Below, one piece after another: positions 1 to 11,620 of a stretch of DNA of 64,000 nt (position 1 is its first letter; each line of letters begins with the position of its first letter). Position numbers and translations under genes: made by a program. This stretch comes from Pteria penguin (Eukaryota > Mollusca > Bivalvia > Pterioida > Pteriidae), in contig CM068587.1 in assembly GCA_035048485.1 (NCBI GenBank), positions 33,217,001-33,281,000 on the forward strand, given 5' to 3'. The notes beneath the pieces were generated by a model. It searched no databases, was not told the origin of the DNA, and saw only the letters and a program-made list of their open reading frames with translations.

Positions 1-2938
1 AATTAAATGATATAAATAGAACGGGGTTTCGCATTCCAGAGGAAAGTAGCGCCGGCAATTGTGACATATCTGCACTCAAAATTTTGTTCATGCAGAAATG
101 AACTAAATTTTTTAACCAATCAGATTCGCCGCAAAACCATGAACGCAAAGAAAATTAAATGATTGATTGATCTTTTTAGTCTTAGGTAAATTTCATGGTA
201 TCTATTTACATGTATTTATTTACTTGATTACACAAATGAAAAAAAATCTCCCCATTGACTTTCAATGATATAGTGTCAGTGTACTTGGCGTACACGAAAC
301 ATACAAAGGCTGCTTTCGTATGTTCCTCTTAAACCATCCCTAAAAGGTTATGCTTCATTTCCGGACTGGAAACTCCTTATACCAGAAAAAAGAGGTAAAA
401 TAAAGGTTGGATAAATCTAGGCATCAAAGTAGAGCAAAGATATTATACATGCTGGTGGCGCCTGTTTTGGGCAATTGGTACAACATACGTTAAAAGGAAA
501 AGTTTTCTGTGTGTTTTCAGTTAGATTATGGCCAATTAGAGAACCGATTGACATTTTATCGTGTATATTATATTATAATATCGAAGCATTTTTTTTCTTT
601 TTAACATTGCGTATAATTGCAATGATATTGCGAATCTTCATGGTCACCCATTCGAAATCTATAAGTTACATGTATAAGTATACATGTCTTGATGGATTTA
701 TTTCATAATTGGTATAAATGCTTAAAATGGAAGGACAAAAAATCGCTGACAATAACTCTAGACTTCTTGTTTGATCAATATCTCCAACAGTCTTGCACGA
801 GACGAAGCTTCATTATGTTGTTTTACATGACCCGAAGATGTCAAGACCTCTAACAGAAATCATGTTACCATGTCAACCGTCACTATGACAATAATTCTTA
901 GAGAAATTTGTCTACTCGTTATCTGTGTAGTTATTCCATGGAACGGTACGTATCTTTGGAGTTTATTTTTATTGCAGTTTCTAACGCGTTACTTATCAGA
1001 TGCAAAGATATTGTATATATCTTTGGCCAAACGGTCATGTGGTAGAGGTCAAGAATAAAAAGAGTTCAGGTTTTAAATTTGTCTCCCAGATATTTCTCAG
1101 GTTATTGTCTAAAGAGAATTAAGATATCAGTGCGTTTTTGCCATTCCTCTAAAATTGTATCAAAACCCCTGGAAGGCACATAATCGAAATTTAAGTCCCC
1201 CACCGGTGAAACGGAAAGGACTTTAGGTTTCCACTCCCTCTGTCTGTCTGTCTGTCCTCTCTGTTTGTCTGTCTTTCTATCTGAGACACTTTGATCGGTT
1301 TAGCAATACTCAATAAGTTTGTTTATTTTGTATGGTTGGGAGAATGAAGACATTAATATCCACTTTGGACGACAGATATCGATTATTGAACTCATATTTC
1401 TAGATTTTTGACCCCATAATTATCATATTTCTTAGTTCATTCGATTCTTACAAAATACTCTTACTGAAAGAAAGTTCAGAAATACCTGGGACTTGCATGG
1501 TTTTCAAATAATGCCTACAGAAAGCGCACACAACATGGCCACTTTCATTCCAAACGCCGAATGTCTCGATTGTGTGCAGTGATTTTTTTTTAAGAAAAAT
1601 TAAGAATTTTGTAGTGTGAAGAGCAAGTGGAAACATTTGGATGAACAATTCAAAGACGGATTTTAATAGGGAGGTGCTAATAAAGAAATCATCATTCGGA
1701 TAGGTTAATACGACAGTATTCTATTGGTATTACATAACTTCATTTAAGATGCAAACCAAACGAAAATCCCACTGAGAAATAGATATAATGTACTTATTTG
1801 ATTATATTATCAACATCTCCCAATATAAATAATATAATTAGGTTCCATGCACAAGTTTAAATCCTATTATTAGTTCTTGTTATAAATATGGTGTGGGTCA
1901 TTTTCTCATACTTAGATTTCTTAATCACTACCACTTTACGGGTTTAGAAGGGAATGAAATACTAGAAGTTTTATTTATATTTTAAAGTATGCAAGTACTA
2001 ACGAAAAAGTTGCTAATTAATGTCTCGGCGGTTTGAGGGGAGAGAGAAAGGCTCACTTTTGCCTCTTTAATTTTTAAAAACATGGACAGAAACGTCAAAA
2101 TTCTAAACTAAATATTGAATATTTTACTAATATATCATTCTCATAAAAATTTACTTGAACGTTCGTGTTATTTTACAAATGTGGACTTGGACTGGGGTCA
2201 AAATGCCATGACATGAACCCAATTAGAATAATGTATGGAAGATGTAACTGTATATCTTAAACAAAATTCTGCAACCAGCAAATAGTGATTTGCCTATAAA
2301 ACCGCGTCACTCTATTCGAGAGACTTTATCCGACTGTAAAAAGTAGTTCGTTATTCGTAATTTATTTCAGTAAGAGTATCAAAAAATAATAATTATTTCC
2401 CATCAAAAACGTATTTTCAGGACACTGCTAAAAGCGACGCGCTTAAGTTTTGAGATCGCTGGTAAGCTGCTAAGCAGTGTGGTTCTGAGAATATTTGAAA
2501 ACAGAAGTACCCCTTGAAAACACATTTTACGCATAATGTTATCGGTTGTATTTGAAAAAAGCTGTTTAAACAGGGTTTGAGGTACTTGAAATAAAGGAGG
2601 ACGTCTTGAACTTCCAGAAAATCAGTGCAGTTAGTTCAATTTTCACTAGGATTGCCCACATATTGATTTAGAGAAGTTGTGACCCTGTCGATTATTATAT
2701 TCAGTGTTTTCGTATAGAAATCATGTCTCAGACATTTTAAGCCAATCAGAATCTGTGTTAACTATATTCCTGCGTCAGAACAATTTTCGTCTAGTCTTTT
2801 TTGTTTTTCGGTCAACGTTAGTCACTGGAAAATTATAAACGCATACCAGGTGATTTGGTTTATATATTCTATTAGAAACATGAATCTTTTGCAAAAGTTT
2901 GAATATTGTTTGATATCGACATATTTATTGTATTAATA
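1..2938. other. Intergenic AT-rich stretch, no supportable gene
   Basis: No coding exon can be supported here. A short TGTC-type microsatellite lies near 1234-1275. A small ORF at 870-1058 begins with a hydrophobic, signal-peptide-like segment and has a GTACGT donor-like site inside it, but no matching downstream exon was found, so it is not called as a gene. Confidence 0.4.
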
Positions 2939-2939
2939 T

Positions 2940-3136
2940 TATCCCCTCGCGCAACTTGTTGCGGAGGGGATATAGTAACGCCACCGTCCGTATGTATGTA
3001 TGTTTGTATGTATGTATATGTGTGTGTTCGCTTGTCCGGGCCATAACTTTTAGCGCCATTACATCATTTTAAGTGTATTTAAATTTTATGCGACGCGAGG
3101 GGATGCTACGCTTAGCGTTGCTCTTGTTATTATTAT
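2940..3136 (+). mobile_element. Small hairpin-ended non-autonomous element
   Basis: The segment opens with a strong hairpin: TATCCCCTC pairs with GAGGGGATA around an inner GCAAC/GTTGC stem, at 2940-2972. A CCGTCCG plus TATG microsatellite follows, then a single copy of a core unit, and it closes with GCTACG followed by a TTGCTCTTGTT terminus and ATT repeats. The same order (hairpin, microsatellite, core, GCTACG/TTGCTCTTG end) recurs at 57292-58165 and in diverged form at 5177-5955. This resembles the Helitron-related non-autonomous elements with internal tandem repeats described in bivalves; the class assignment is inference. Confidence 0.5.
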
Positions 3137-3664
3137 TGTACATTATTCGGCAATGATTTAATTTTGTATAAGACAGCAAATATGTTTAGCCGTTGTTCAT
3201 GTTTTATTCTCCATAAGTTAATTAGGTTCCTTGGCCACGCCCACTTCCACCTTTTTATAATCCACTTCGCAGATTATAAAGTGTGCATCCCATCAAACCT
3301 TAACAAGTTATTTCTCAATACATTGCAAAAATGTCAAAAATAATAATTAGATATTCTTTGCTTGCAAATTTCTCTTATTTTCATCCCTACATGATAAGAT
3401 ATTTCCTTTTCTATTGACAATACATCTCACATAAAGGTCTCTTGTATTCCATGTATATCATATATTAATTATGTAAAGTTACTGAATATCGACTTGAAAG
3501 GGTGATTTTATTGTTTTACATGTATGATTCAAATACTAAGATCATTGAATGGAAAGTGTATCACAAAGTCGTTCGGAAGTCTTCGTTTTCTTGAGTTTAA
3601 TTGATCGTTTACTTATCAAAAGCCGTTCACGTGTTTCTCCGAGATAACAAGTTTCAGAATCATA

Positions 3665-3723
3665 ACACAGACACACACACCTACACACACAAACAAACAC
3701 ACACGCACTGTGTGACACACACA
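3665..3723. repeat. (CA)n microsatellite
   Basis: Imperfect CA repeat with interruptions (CACACAC and AAACAAAC blocks). It creates a spurious cysteine- and valine-rich ORF on the minus strand. Confidence 0.8.
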
Positions 3724-3910
3724 TATTGATTCAGTATCCTGCTTGTCTACACTCATATCCAAGGTGAAAATAGGTCTTTAAACTTTTTCATTCCATCTAC
3801 TGCAGTTATTGTATGGAATGGCATCAAACTATGGAGTATAATTACTCATGGCCCATGTGTCATGACATTGATTAAAACTAAGGTAATGAGACTAAGGTCA
3901 AGATCGAAAT

Positions 3911-4183
3911 GGTTGATTGATTGATTGATTGATTTTTGGTTTACGTCACACCACGAATATTTCACGTATGTATATGGTGACGGCATCTGCCTGATGCGGG
4001 GCATACAAATTTTGACCTTTGCAACGGACCCACCCGAAGCAGTGAGGGATCTTTAACGTGCATGCATACCACGACACGGAGCCTCGGTTTTTACTGTCTC
4101 ATCCGAAAGACATGACACCGGCATGACCAGAGCGGGACTCGAACCCCGGCCTCCTAATCAGGTACCACTAGGCCACTCCGGCT
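3911..4183 (-). mobile_element. tRNA-derived SINE, family A
   Basis: Read on the minus strand it starts with a tRNA-like head containing an A box (GGCCTAGTGG) and a B box (GGGTTCGAGTCCC type), then a body with a dinucleotide-rich unrelated region, and ends in an (AATC)n tail seen on the plus strand as GATT repeats from 3911. It is the reference near-full-length copy in this window together with 16278-16555. Tail, promoter boxes and multiple dispersed copies support a SINE rather than a tRNA gene. Confidence 0.85.
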
Positions 4184-4579
4184 TAGATCAAAGCTTTTAA
4201 AATCTTCTATATTCAACATTTCTAAAATTACTGAATGGATTTATTTAAAAGAAGCGTGTTCTTTTCCATGATTCTTATATGTGTTTCCATTTCCTTAATA
4301 TTACAATATGTTTCTGATCCAAGTTATGAGATAGAGCGTGTTTCAGCCACTCTCTGATAACAAGAATGAATGCCATGAAATCATGGAACATAAACGCAAT
4401 GTAAATGCGAATTAAACGTAGTATTTTGAGAATATGTGCACTAGTATAACCCATATATAATGCAACGATCGTATTATATTTCAATAATATGTAGTACTGT
4501 CAAAAATATATACTTTTTTTGCGAATGTTCACAATGTTGATATCAATACCTGTATACTAGTATGCAATATCACTAGTTA

Positions 4580-4648
4580 ATAGCCGTCACCATATACGTG
4601 AAATAATCGTGGAGTGACGTAAAACAATGATCAACCAACCAACCACTA
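4580..4648 (-). mobile_element. SINE family A fragment (3' end)
   Basis: Only the 3' portion is kept: the plus strand shows the GTCACCATATACGTGAAATA segment and a GACGTAAAACA block followed by CAACC repeats, matching the tail of the full-length family A copies. The fragment is reversed relative to the 3911-4183 copy. Confidence 0.6.
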
Positions 4649-4732
4649 GTTAATATCATTGCGAATATTGGCTACTAAATCCTTTGTGAAGAGAATTGAT
4701 TTCTGTTTACATAATACAAAGTGTTATTGTAG

Positions 4733-4767
4733 CTGCTGCTGCTGCTGTTGTTGTTGTTGTTGTTTTA
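4733..4767. repeat. (GCT/GTT)n trinucleotide repeat
   Basis: Uninterrupted CTG units pass into TTG units. Non-coding as far as can be seen. Confidence 0.8.
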
Positions 4768-5069
4768 AAGTGAATTCATTCTTCGTGGTGTATCTTTTCA
4801 AGTTACACGTAATCTTTGAACTTATTCTATATAGATAATTTCTGTTTTCCAGAAGAAAATTTTAAAAAATCAGTAGAATGTACATATTTTTCAAAATTCA
4901 TTATATAATTTTACCGTCAGTGTTTAATGAGGTGTACGAGTATGTCTTTTACATTCACAAGAGCTGTAAATCCCTCACCAGTCTTAACAACTTATTCAGG
5001 TACTTGAAAAAGTAGGAACACAATGCTGATAAGATTAAACACAGCATGGCCTGTAGCCCGTTGTCGAGG

Positions 5070-5138
5070 GAAGTCGGATTAACCCACCAGATACGTAAAA
5101 TAATCGTGGAATGGCGTAAAACAACAACCAATAAATCA
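5070..5138. mobile_element. SINE family A fragment (3' end)
   Basis: Contains the diagnostic ATACGTAAAATAATCGTGG segment followed by GGCGTAAAACAACAACC, matching the tail region of family A. No tRNA head is present. Confidence 0.55.
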
Positions 5139-5176
5139 GCGTTCACCTTTTAAAATGTTTACAAATTGCAAGTTTT

Positions 5177-5955
5177 TATACGCCCGCATTTAAAAATGTG
5201 GGCGTATTATGCTATTCCGTCCGTCTGTCCATCCATCCTTTTCCGGGCTTCTCCTCCTTGACTAAAGGGGGAACAAAACTTTTGATGGTGTCATATGAAA
5301 GAATGTGACTTGTAGTTGTGCATGTGGGTTTCAAAGTTGGGGTCAGGCCCCTGGGGTTGGGGAAAATGGGCGGGGTCGGAAAAGCTTGTCCGGGCTTCTC
5401 CTCCTTAACTAAAGGAGGAACAAAACTTTTGATGGTTTCATATGAAAGGTTGTGGCTTGTAGTTGTGTATGTGGGTTTCAAAGTTGGCGTCAGGCCCCTG
5501 GGGTGGGGGAAAAAGGGCGGGGTCGGAAAGCTTGCCCGGGCTTCTCCTCCTTAATTAAAGGGGAAACAAAACTTTTGATGGTGTCATATGAAAGGGTGTG
5601 GCTTGTAGTTGTGTATGTGGGTTTCAAAGTTGGGGGTCAGGCTTCTGGGGAGGGGGAAAATGGGTGGAGTCGGAAAAGCTTGTCCGGGCTTCTCCTCCTT
5701 AACTTAAGGGGAACAAAACTTTTGATGGTGTCATATGAAAGGATGTGGTTTGTATTTGTGCATGTGGGTTTCAAAGTTGGGGTCAAGCTCCTGGAGTAGG
5801 GGAAAATGGGCAGGGTCGGAAAGGTTTTCCGGGCTTCTACTCCTTATCTAAAGGGGGAACAAAACTTTTGATGGTGTCATATGAAAGGGTGTGGTTTGTA
5901 GACCACATTAAACATGATGCGGGCGTATCATGCACCCGTTAGCGGTGCCCTATTT
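5177..5955 (+). mobile_element. Hairpin-ended element with ~147-bp tandem core
   Basis: The left end is a palindrome (ATACGCCCGCATTT / AAATGTGGGCGTAT) at about 5178-5208, followed by a CCGTCCGTCTGTCC microsatellite. The core is a tandem array; the anchor ATGGTGTCATATGAAAG starts at 5284, 5432, 5578, 5725 and 5871, giving periods of 146-148 bp. The right end repeats the GCGGGCGTATCATGC motif and finishes with GGTGCCCTATTTTTATT. Because the period is close to 147 and nearly stop-free, several spurious ORFs run through it. It shares the architecture of 2940-3136 and 57292-58165. No encoded transposase was seen, so it must be non-autonomous. Confidence 0.6.
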
Positions 5956-6998
5956 TTATTGATATTAGAAATCGCTGGAAAGTATTAAAACGTGTCATTC
6001 TTCACCCTCTTTCTACAAACAGCTCACACCGACCATACACCTTTATCAATTGTTTAAGAGTAGTCTCTCTTTGTCCCGTTTACTGTCTTCTATACTTTGT
6101 CAAATAGCTAGCCAGGAGACGAGGCCCTATTTTGATATGGGACCACCTTTCCTTACTTTGCTTAGACTTGTGATTTTGATGAACGTATCGTCAGTCCAGA
6201 GTCAGCGCATTCCAGCATCAAATGGAACACATGATACATACTTAACCCTTAAGCAGACAGCTGGCAATATTACTTTACTTCCGAGAAGTCAGCAATACAC
6301 AATCTTTTCTACAGCTTGTGTTAAATTTGCCGGTTAATTTATATGTAGTCTGAATCAGATGCAATAACATGTACACAAGCGTGTGGATCATTCAGACGAT
6401 ACACAAATCTGCAAATTTGACACAAGTTGCAGAAAAGACAGGGTATTGCCTTCTAGTAACAGATTATATAGGTAAAGTAATATTGCCGTTTGTTTATACA
6501 TGTATTTGCATGATATTTGCTCCGTTTGCCGGAATGCAGTAAATCTTGCTGGTAGATCCTTTGATCAAGATTAAAAGTTTACGCGACATAAGGAATTGTT
6601 ACTCTACTATCAAAATAGGGTCACGTCTTGCGGTTAACAAATAGCTGGATGGATAACTCTGCAGATATTAAGTCTTGTAGAAGAACGGTAACTCGTACAT
6701 GCGCGGGAAAGAAAGATACTTCACAACAAAGCTTGTAAACATTTATTTCTTGAGTCTCAGTGGCCGGAGCATTAAAGAGCGCACCGGAATCTCTGTACAC
6801 TATTTCACTTCTATCAAATATGAGTTTGAATTCTGGTCGAGTAAATGGGAGGTTCCACAATTGACCTTCTAAAGGTCACCGGATTTCTTCGGTTTCCAAT
6901 CTCTTGCCCCCAATAAACACTACTGAGCAGTCACAAAGCCATTCTAAAAGATTATTGGCTTGCTGTCTCCACGCCTTTTACCCTACAGGGAAGGTAGA
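5956..6998. other. Intergenic, no supportable gene
   Basis: Two short ORFs (6136-6336 plus strand with a hydrophobic N-terminus; 6621-6860 minus strand) have plausible composition but no recognisable domain and no splice partners. Nothing else stands out. Confidence 0.3.
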
Positions 6999-7627
6999 TA
7001 GGCTGAAAGATAGGTGGGCAGATATGTACGTACAAATAGGTGGTGTGATGGGTAGGTAAAAAAAAATAGGCAGATAGGTGGGTAGATAGGTAGGTACATA
7101 TGTGGTTAGATAGGTAGGTAGATAGGTGGTCAGATGGATAGGTAAAAATAGGTAGATAGATTGGTAGATAGATTGGTAGATAGGTGGGTAGATAGATGGG
7201 TAGATAATTGGTTAGATGGATAGGTAAAAAGATCGGTAGATAGGTAGGTAGATAGGCTGGTAGATAGGTCGGTAGATAGGTGGGTAGATAGGTAGGTAGA
7301 TAGGTGGGTAGATAGGTAAGTAGATAGGTAGGTAAATGAATGGGTAGATAGGTTGGTAGATGGGTAAGTATATAGGTGGCTAAATAGGTATGGTAGATAG
7401 GTAAGTAAAGAGGTGGGTAGATAGGTGGGTAGATAGGTAGGTAGATAGGTGGGTAGATAGGTAAGTAGATAGGTAGGTAAATGAATGGGTAGATAGGTTG
7501 GTAGATGGGTAAGTATATAGGTGGCTAAATAGGTATGGTAGATAGGTAAGTAAAGAGGTGGGTAGATAGGTAGGTAGATAGGTGGGTGGGTAAGTAGATA
7601 GGTAGGTAGATAGGATAGGAGAGGTTT
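6999..7627. repeat. 12-bp minisatellite of GATAGGTRGGTA units
   Basis: About 630 bp of GATA/GGTA tetranucleotides arranged mostly as 12-mers such as GATAGGTGGGTA. A longer block of over 100 bp recurs inside the array with an offset of about 140 bp (near 7318 and 7460), so a segmental duplication has been laid over the basic repeat. On the minus strand it gives a spurious Thr/Tyr/Leu/Ser-rich ORF. Confidence 0.9.
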
Positions 7628-8224
7628 TTTTAACTGCAGTTAACATATGTACGTACATTTACAATATTTTATCTTCGCTGTTATGGATACTGCTGAAATG
7701 TCCTCCACTCCTATAAAACAAGGAATGGAATAAGCATTTACTTATTAATATACGAACTTTAACACAGTGTATATCGGAAGTTTTGGAATCGAAATTAAAA
7801 AGCATTTTAATAGAAAATATCAATATAAAATCCAGTCGCTGAAAATCATTTCGACCAGTAACGTTAGGTCGGAAATAAAACAAACTAACAATTTCATATG
7901 AATGGCCTTACTTATATCTATAGATGTAATAATCCTAACTGTAAAGTCAATAATTTGTAACACAGTATAATCGAAAAGGAAATATAAAATCTTTATACCA
8001 ACTCTTGTTACAAAATATTATCCCGGTGCCAATATAGTCAGGGAAGTGAGACTAGAGGTTACGATGTAGCCCAAAATTGAATAGGATACGATTCGATGAA
8101 TAAGATGAAAGGTAGATTACCGAAATAACTATCATATACTTGAATTTAAGTGCAATGAATAATTGTATGTTTTTATCTTAAACGAGAGTAAAAGCCATCC
8201 TTGCAATTTTATATCTGTGCGATG

Positions 8225-10400
8225 ATAAAAGTAAATTATGATAGTGTGATAGAGCGATGTTGATAACAGTGTCGCCTTGGTGATAACATGATGTTACGAA
8301 GGCGATAGCACAATGCGACGATGGTGATAGCACAAGGGTACGATGGTGATAGAACATTGCTGCGATGCTGATAGCCCAAGGGTACGATGGTGATATCACA
8401 ATGGTAGAATGCTGATAGCACAAGGGTTCATGGTGATAGCACAATGCTATGATAGTGATAGCACAGTACTAGGATGGCGATGGCCCAGTGCTACACTGGT
8501 GATAGCACTATGCTACGATGGTGATAGCAAAGTGATACGGTGGTGATAGCAAAGTGATACAATGGCGATATCACAGTGTTACGATGGTGATGGCATAATG
8601 CTGCGATGGTGATACTACGATGCGACGATGACGATAGCACAGTGCTGCGAGGGCGATAGCACAGTGCTGCGATGGCGATAGCACAATGTCATGATAATGA
8701 TAGCTCAGTGTTACGCCAGCTATAGCATACTTATTAAGGCGATAGCTCAGTGTTACGCCAGCTATAGCATACTTATTAAGGCGATAGCTCAGTGTTACGC
8801 CAACTATAGCATACTTATTAAGGCGATAGCTCAGTGTTACGCCAGCTATGGCATACTTATTAAGGCGATAGATCAGTGTTACGCCAGCTATAGCATACTT
8901 ATTAAGGCGATAGCTCAGTGTTACGCCAGCTATAGCATAGTTATTAAGGCGATAGCTCAGTGTTACGCCAGCTATAGCATACTTATTAAGGCGATAGCTC
9001 AGTGTTACGCCAGCTATAGCATACTTATTAAGGCGATAGCTCAGTGTTACGCCAGCTATAGCATACTTATTAAGGCGATGGCTCAGTGTTACGCCAGCTA
9101 TAGCATACTTATTAAGGCGATAGCTCAGTGTTACGCCAGCTATAGCATAGGCATTAAGGCGATAGCTCAGTGTTACGCCAGCTATAGCATACTTATTAAG
9201 GCGATAGCTCAGTGTTACGCCAGCTATAGCATACTTATTAAGGCGATAGCTCAATGTTACACTAGCTAAAGCACGATGTTATTCAGACGATAGCTCAATG
9301 TTGCGCGAGTTATAGCACGATGTTATTCAGACGATAGCTCAATGTTACGCTAGCTAAAGCACAATGTTATGAAGACAATAGCTCAGTCTTAGGCTAGCTA
9401 TAATACGATGTTATAAAACCGATAGCTCAATGTTACGAAAGCTATAACACAGTTTTATGAAGTCCATAGCTCAATGAGCACGATGTAATTATGGCGATAG
9501 CTCATTGTAACGCTAGGTATACCACGATGTTATGAAGGCAATAGTTCAATGATACGCTAGCTATAACACGATGTTATTTAGGCGATAGCTCAATGTTACG
9601 CTAGCTATAACACGATGTTATGAAGGCGATAGCTCAATGTTACGCTAGCTATAACACGATGTTATGAAGGCAATAGTTCAATGTTTCGCTAGCTATAACA
9701 CGATGTTATTAAGGCGATAACTCAGTGTTACGCTAGCTATAACACGATGTTATGAAGGCGATAGTTCAATGTTAAGATAGCTATACCACGATGTTATTTA
9801 GGCGATAGTTCAATGTTACGCTAGCTATAACACGATGTTATGAAGGCGATAGCTCAATGTTACGCTAGCTATAACACGATGTTATGAAGGCAATAGTTCA
9901 ATGTTTCGCTAGCTATAACACGATGTTATTAAGGCGATAACTCAATGTTACGATAGCTATAACACGATGTTATTTAGGCGATATGTCAATGTTACGCTAG
10001 CTATAACACGATGTTATTAAGGCGATAGTTCAGTGTTATGCTAGCTATAACACGATGTTATGAAGGCAATAGTTCAATGTTACGCTAGCTACAACATGAT
10101 GTTATTAAGGCGATATTTCAATGTTACGCTAGCTATGCCACGATGTTATTAAGGCGATAGTTCAATGTTACGTCAGCTATAGCACAATGTTAAGGGGGAG
10201 AAACGTGATGCAACGTTGTTGATTGCACGATATCCCAATGCCGAAAGTACAATTTTACGAAGACAATAGCCCAATGCTACGATGTTGATAACACAATGCT
10301 ACGATGCTGATAAAACAATGCTACGATGCTGATAAGACAATGCTACGATGATGATAACACAGTTCTTCGGTGGAGATAATAAAATGCGACAATGCCTATG
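8225..10400. repeat. Layered satellite built on a 22-bp monomer
   Basis: Flanks (about 8225-8690 and 10200-10400) consist of diverged 22-bp units of the type GATGGTGATAGCACAATGCT. From about 9250 to 10190 the period is roughly 44 bp, which is two dissimilar 22-bp halves. From 8703 to 9249 the period is exactly 42 bp with about 13 nearly identical copies, that is a dimer lacking 2 bp. Each 42-bp unit contains an inverted pair ATAGCT / AGCTAT. Since 42 bp is 14 codons without stops, both strands carry long spurious ORFs (8691-9269 plus, 8571-9254 minus). No spacers are present, so it is not a CRISPR array. Confidence 0.9.
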
Positions 10401-11397
10401 ACACTGCCGGATATCGATAGGAAACCAAAATGACGAAAGCTTAAACTCATGTTCTGGATGATGTATGTATTAACATGCAAATATGAAAAGTTTTGAAGCG
10501 TAATATTGAAATTTCTATCACACTTTATGTTTGCTATTGTATCATAGTACATCTTTGTTATAAGGGTTTGGACAGTACCGTGGTATTTTTCATTTTAGTA
10601 TGATCAAAGTAGTGAATTTTGTGGTCGCTCTCCACTGGATATTCAGCTGTTGTAGAGGTGGTCAAAAATGTAACCTTGTAATATTTAGAATCTTCGACTC
10701 TAATCAGATACTAAAATTAACGTGCCATACTCTTTAATGATACTTAAGAAGCCCTAACGAAATTATTAATATTTATGACCCCTACAATTTACTGGACAAG
10801 CCCAGGGGTTACTGATAGTAGACCAATTTTAGTAGTATCTGACATTCTAAATAGATTGACTGCTGTTGGATGCCTTCAGCATTTGATTCCGAACACAATG
10901 CTCATATTCCTTATGAAAACCTGAATTTTCGAAATCCAAAATGGCCACCTCAGTTTCTTATTGGATGAATGATATAATTATAATGAGTCGTTTAAGACTT
11001 ACTGTAAACTACTAATTTCTGAAATTTAACCTTCGAGCGAAGCAGAATTCTCACATGAATGTATCATCTACCTCCTGCCTAAAAACCTGAAATCAGAATA
11101 AAACTTTGGAATTTAAACTCGAATCCTATCGGTCCCTTGTCGAGCGAGCAGTCAATGGAAATACGTCGGATTGTGGAGATATACTATCAATAAAATCTCT
11201 TTGTCTAAAAAGGTCTGTAGCAAAGGTATGAAATTCTTAAATAGCCTTTGTCTATCTTATGTACGATTGAATTTGTATTGAAAATATCTCAATATGGGAC
11301 CTTCGGTTTTTGTTTAATGTAAAGTTTATTGGGATAGGAGACAGAGTTTGTCTGTAGATATACGCAGTGCTGTACACTTATCTTGGATTCGGTCCAT
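10401..11397. other. Intergenic AT-rich stretch
   Basis: No exon, repeat array or RNA gene could be supported. Confidence 0.4.
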
Positions 11398-11490
11398 GGA
11401 GGCGTAGCTTAATTGGTTAGGTGCTTGACTCGTGACCTAGAGTTCCCGGGTTTGATTCCCATCAATGGCAAATGGCGCGTAAATATCCCT
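11398..11490 (+). mobile_element. tRNA-like SINE head
   Basis: A tRNA-like sequence with A-box-like GTAGCTTAATTGG and B-box-like GGGTTTGATTCCC, followed directly by a second tRNA-like head. It lacks the acceptor-stem pairing expected of a functional tRNA and is read as a SINE 5' end. Confidence 0.5.
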
Positions 11491-11509
11491 TACTGCATCG
11501 GATGGATAA

Positions 11510-11620
11510 CTAGGGACAGGTTTGGTATAGTGGTAAGGCGCTTGGCTGGCTATACAGACGATCCGAGTTCGATTCCCCGGATTGCGCCACTACTTTTCAG
11601 AGGTCTGCTACCAACAAGTT
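11510..11620 (+). mobile_element. tRNA-like SINE head, family B
   Basis: Contains TTGGTATAGTGGTAAGGCGC (A-box region) and GAGTTCGATTCCCC (B box) ending in GATTGCGCCACTA, as in the family B copies at 23843-24010 and 59134-59275. The 3' body is missing or diverged. Confidence 0.6.

Noticed and set aside
870..1058. Short ORF with signal-peptide-like N-terminus and a GTACGT donor-like site
   Set aside because: No downstream exon with matching phase and no domain; composition alone is not enough.
5318..5942. Gly/Val-rich ORFs
   Set aside because: Read-through of the 147-bp tandem core of a mobile element.
6136..6336. ORF with hydrophobic N-terminus (MGPPFLTLLRLVILMNVSS)
   Set aside because: Short, no partner exon, no recognisable family.
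6621..6860. Protein-like minus-strand ORF of 79 codons
   Set aside because: No domain, no splice context; could be chance in a moderately GC-balanced patch.
7380..7658. Tyr/Leu/Ser/Thr-rich minus-strand ORF
   Set aside because: Translation of the GATA/GGTA minisatellite.
8571..9269. Long ORFs on both strands with 14-residue repeats
   Set aside because: They follow from a stop-free 42-bp satellite unit; ORFs on both strands over the same repeat are a repeat artefact.
8225..10400. CRISPR-like array
   Set aside because: Repeats are contiguous without unique spacers and the sequence is eukaryotic.
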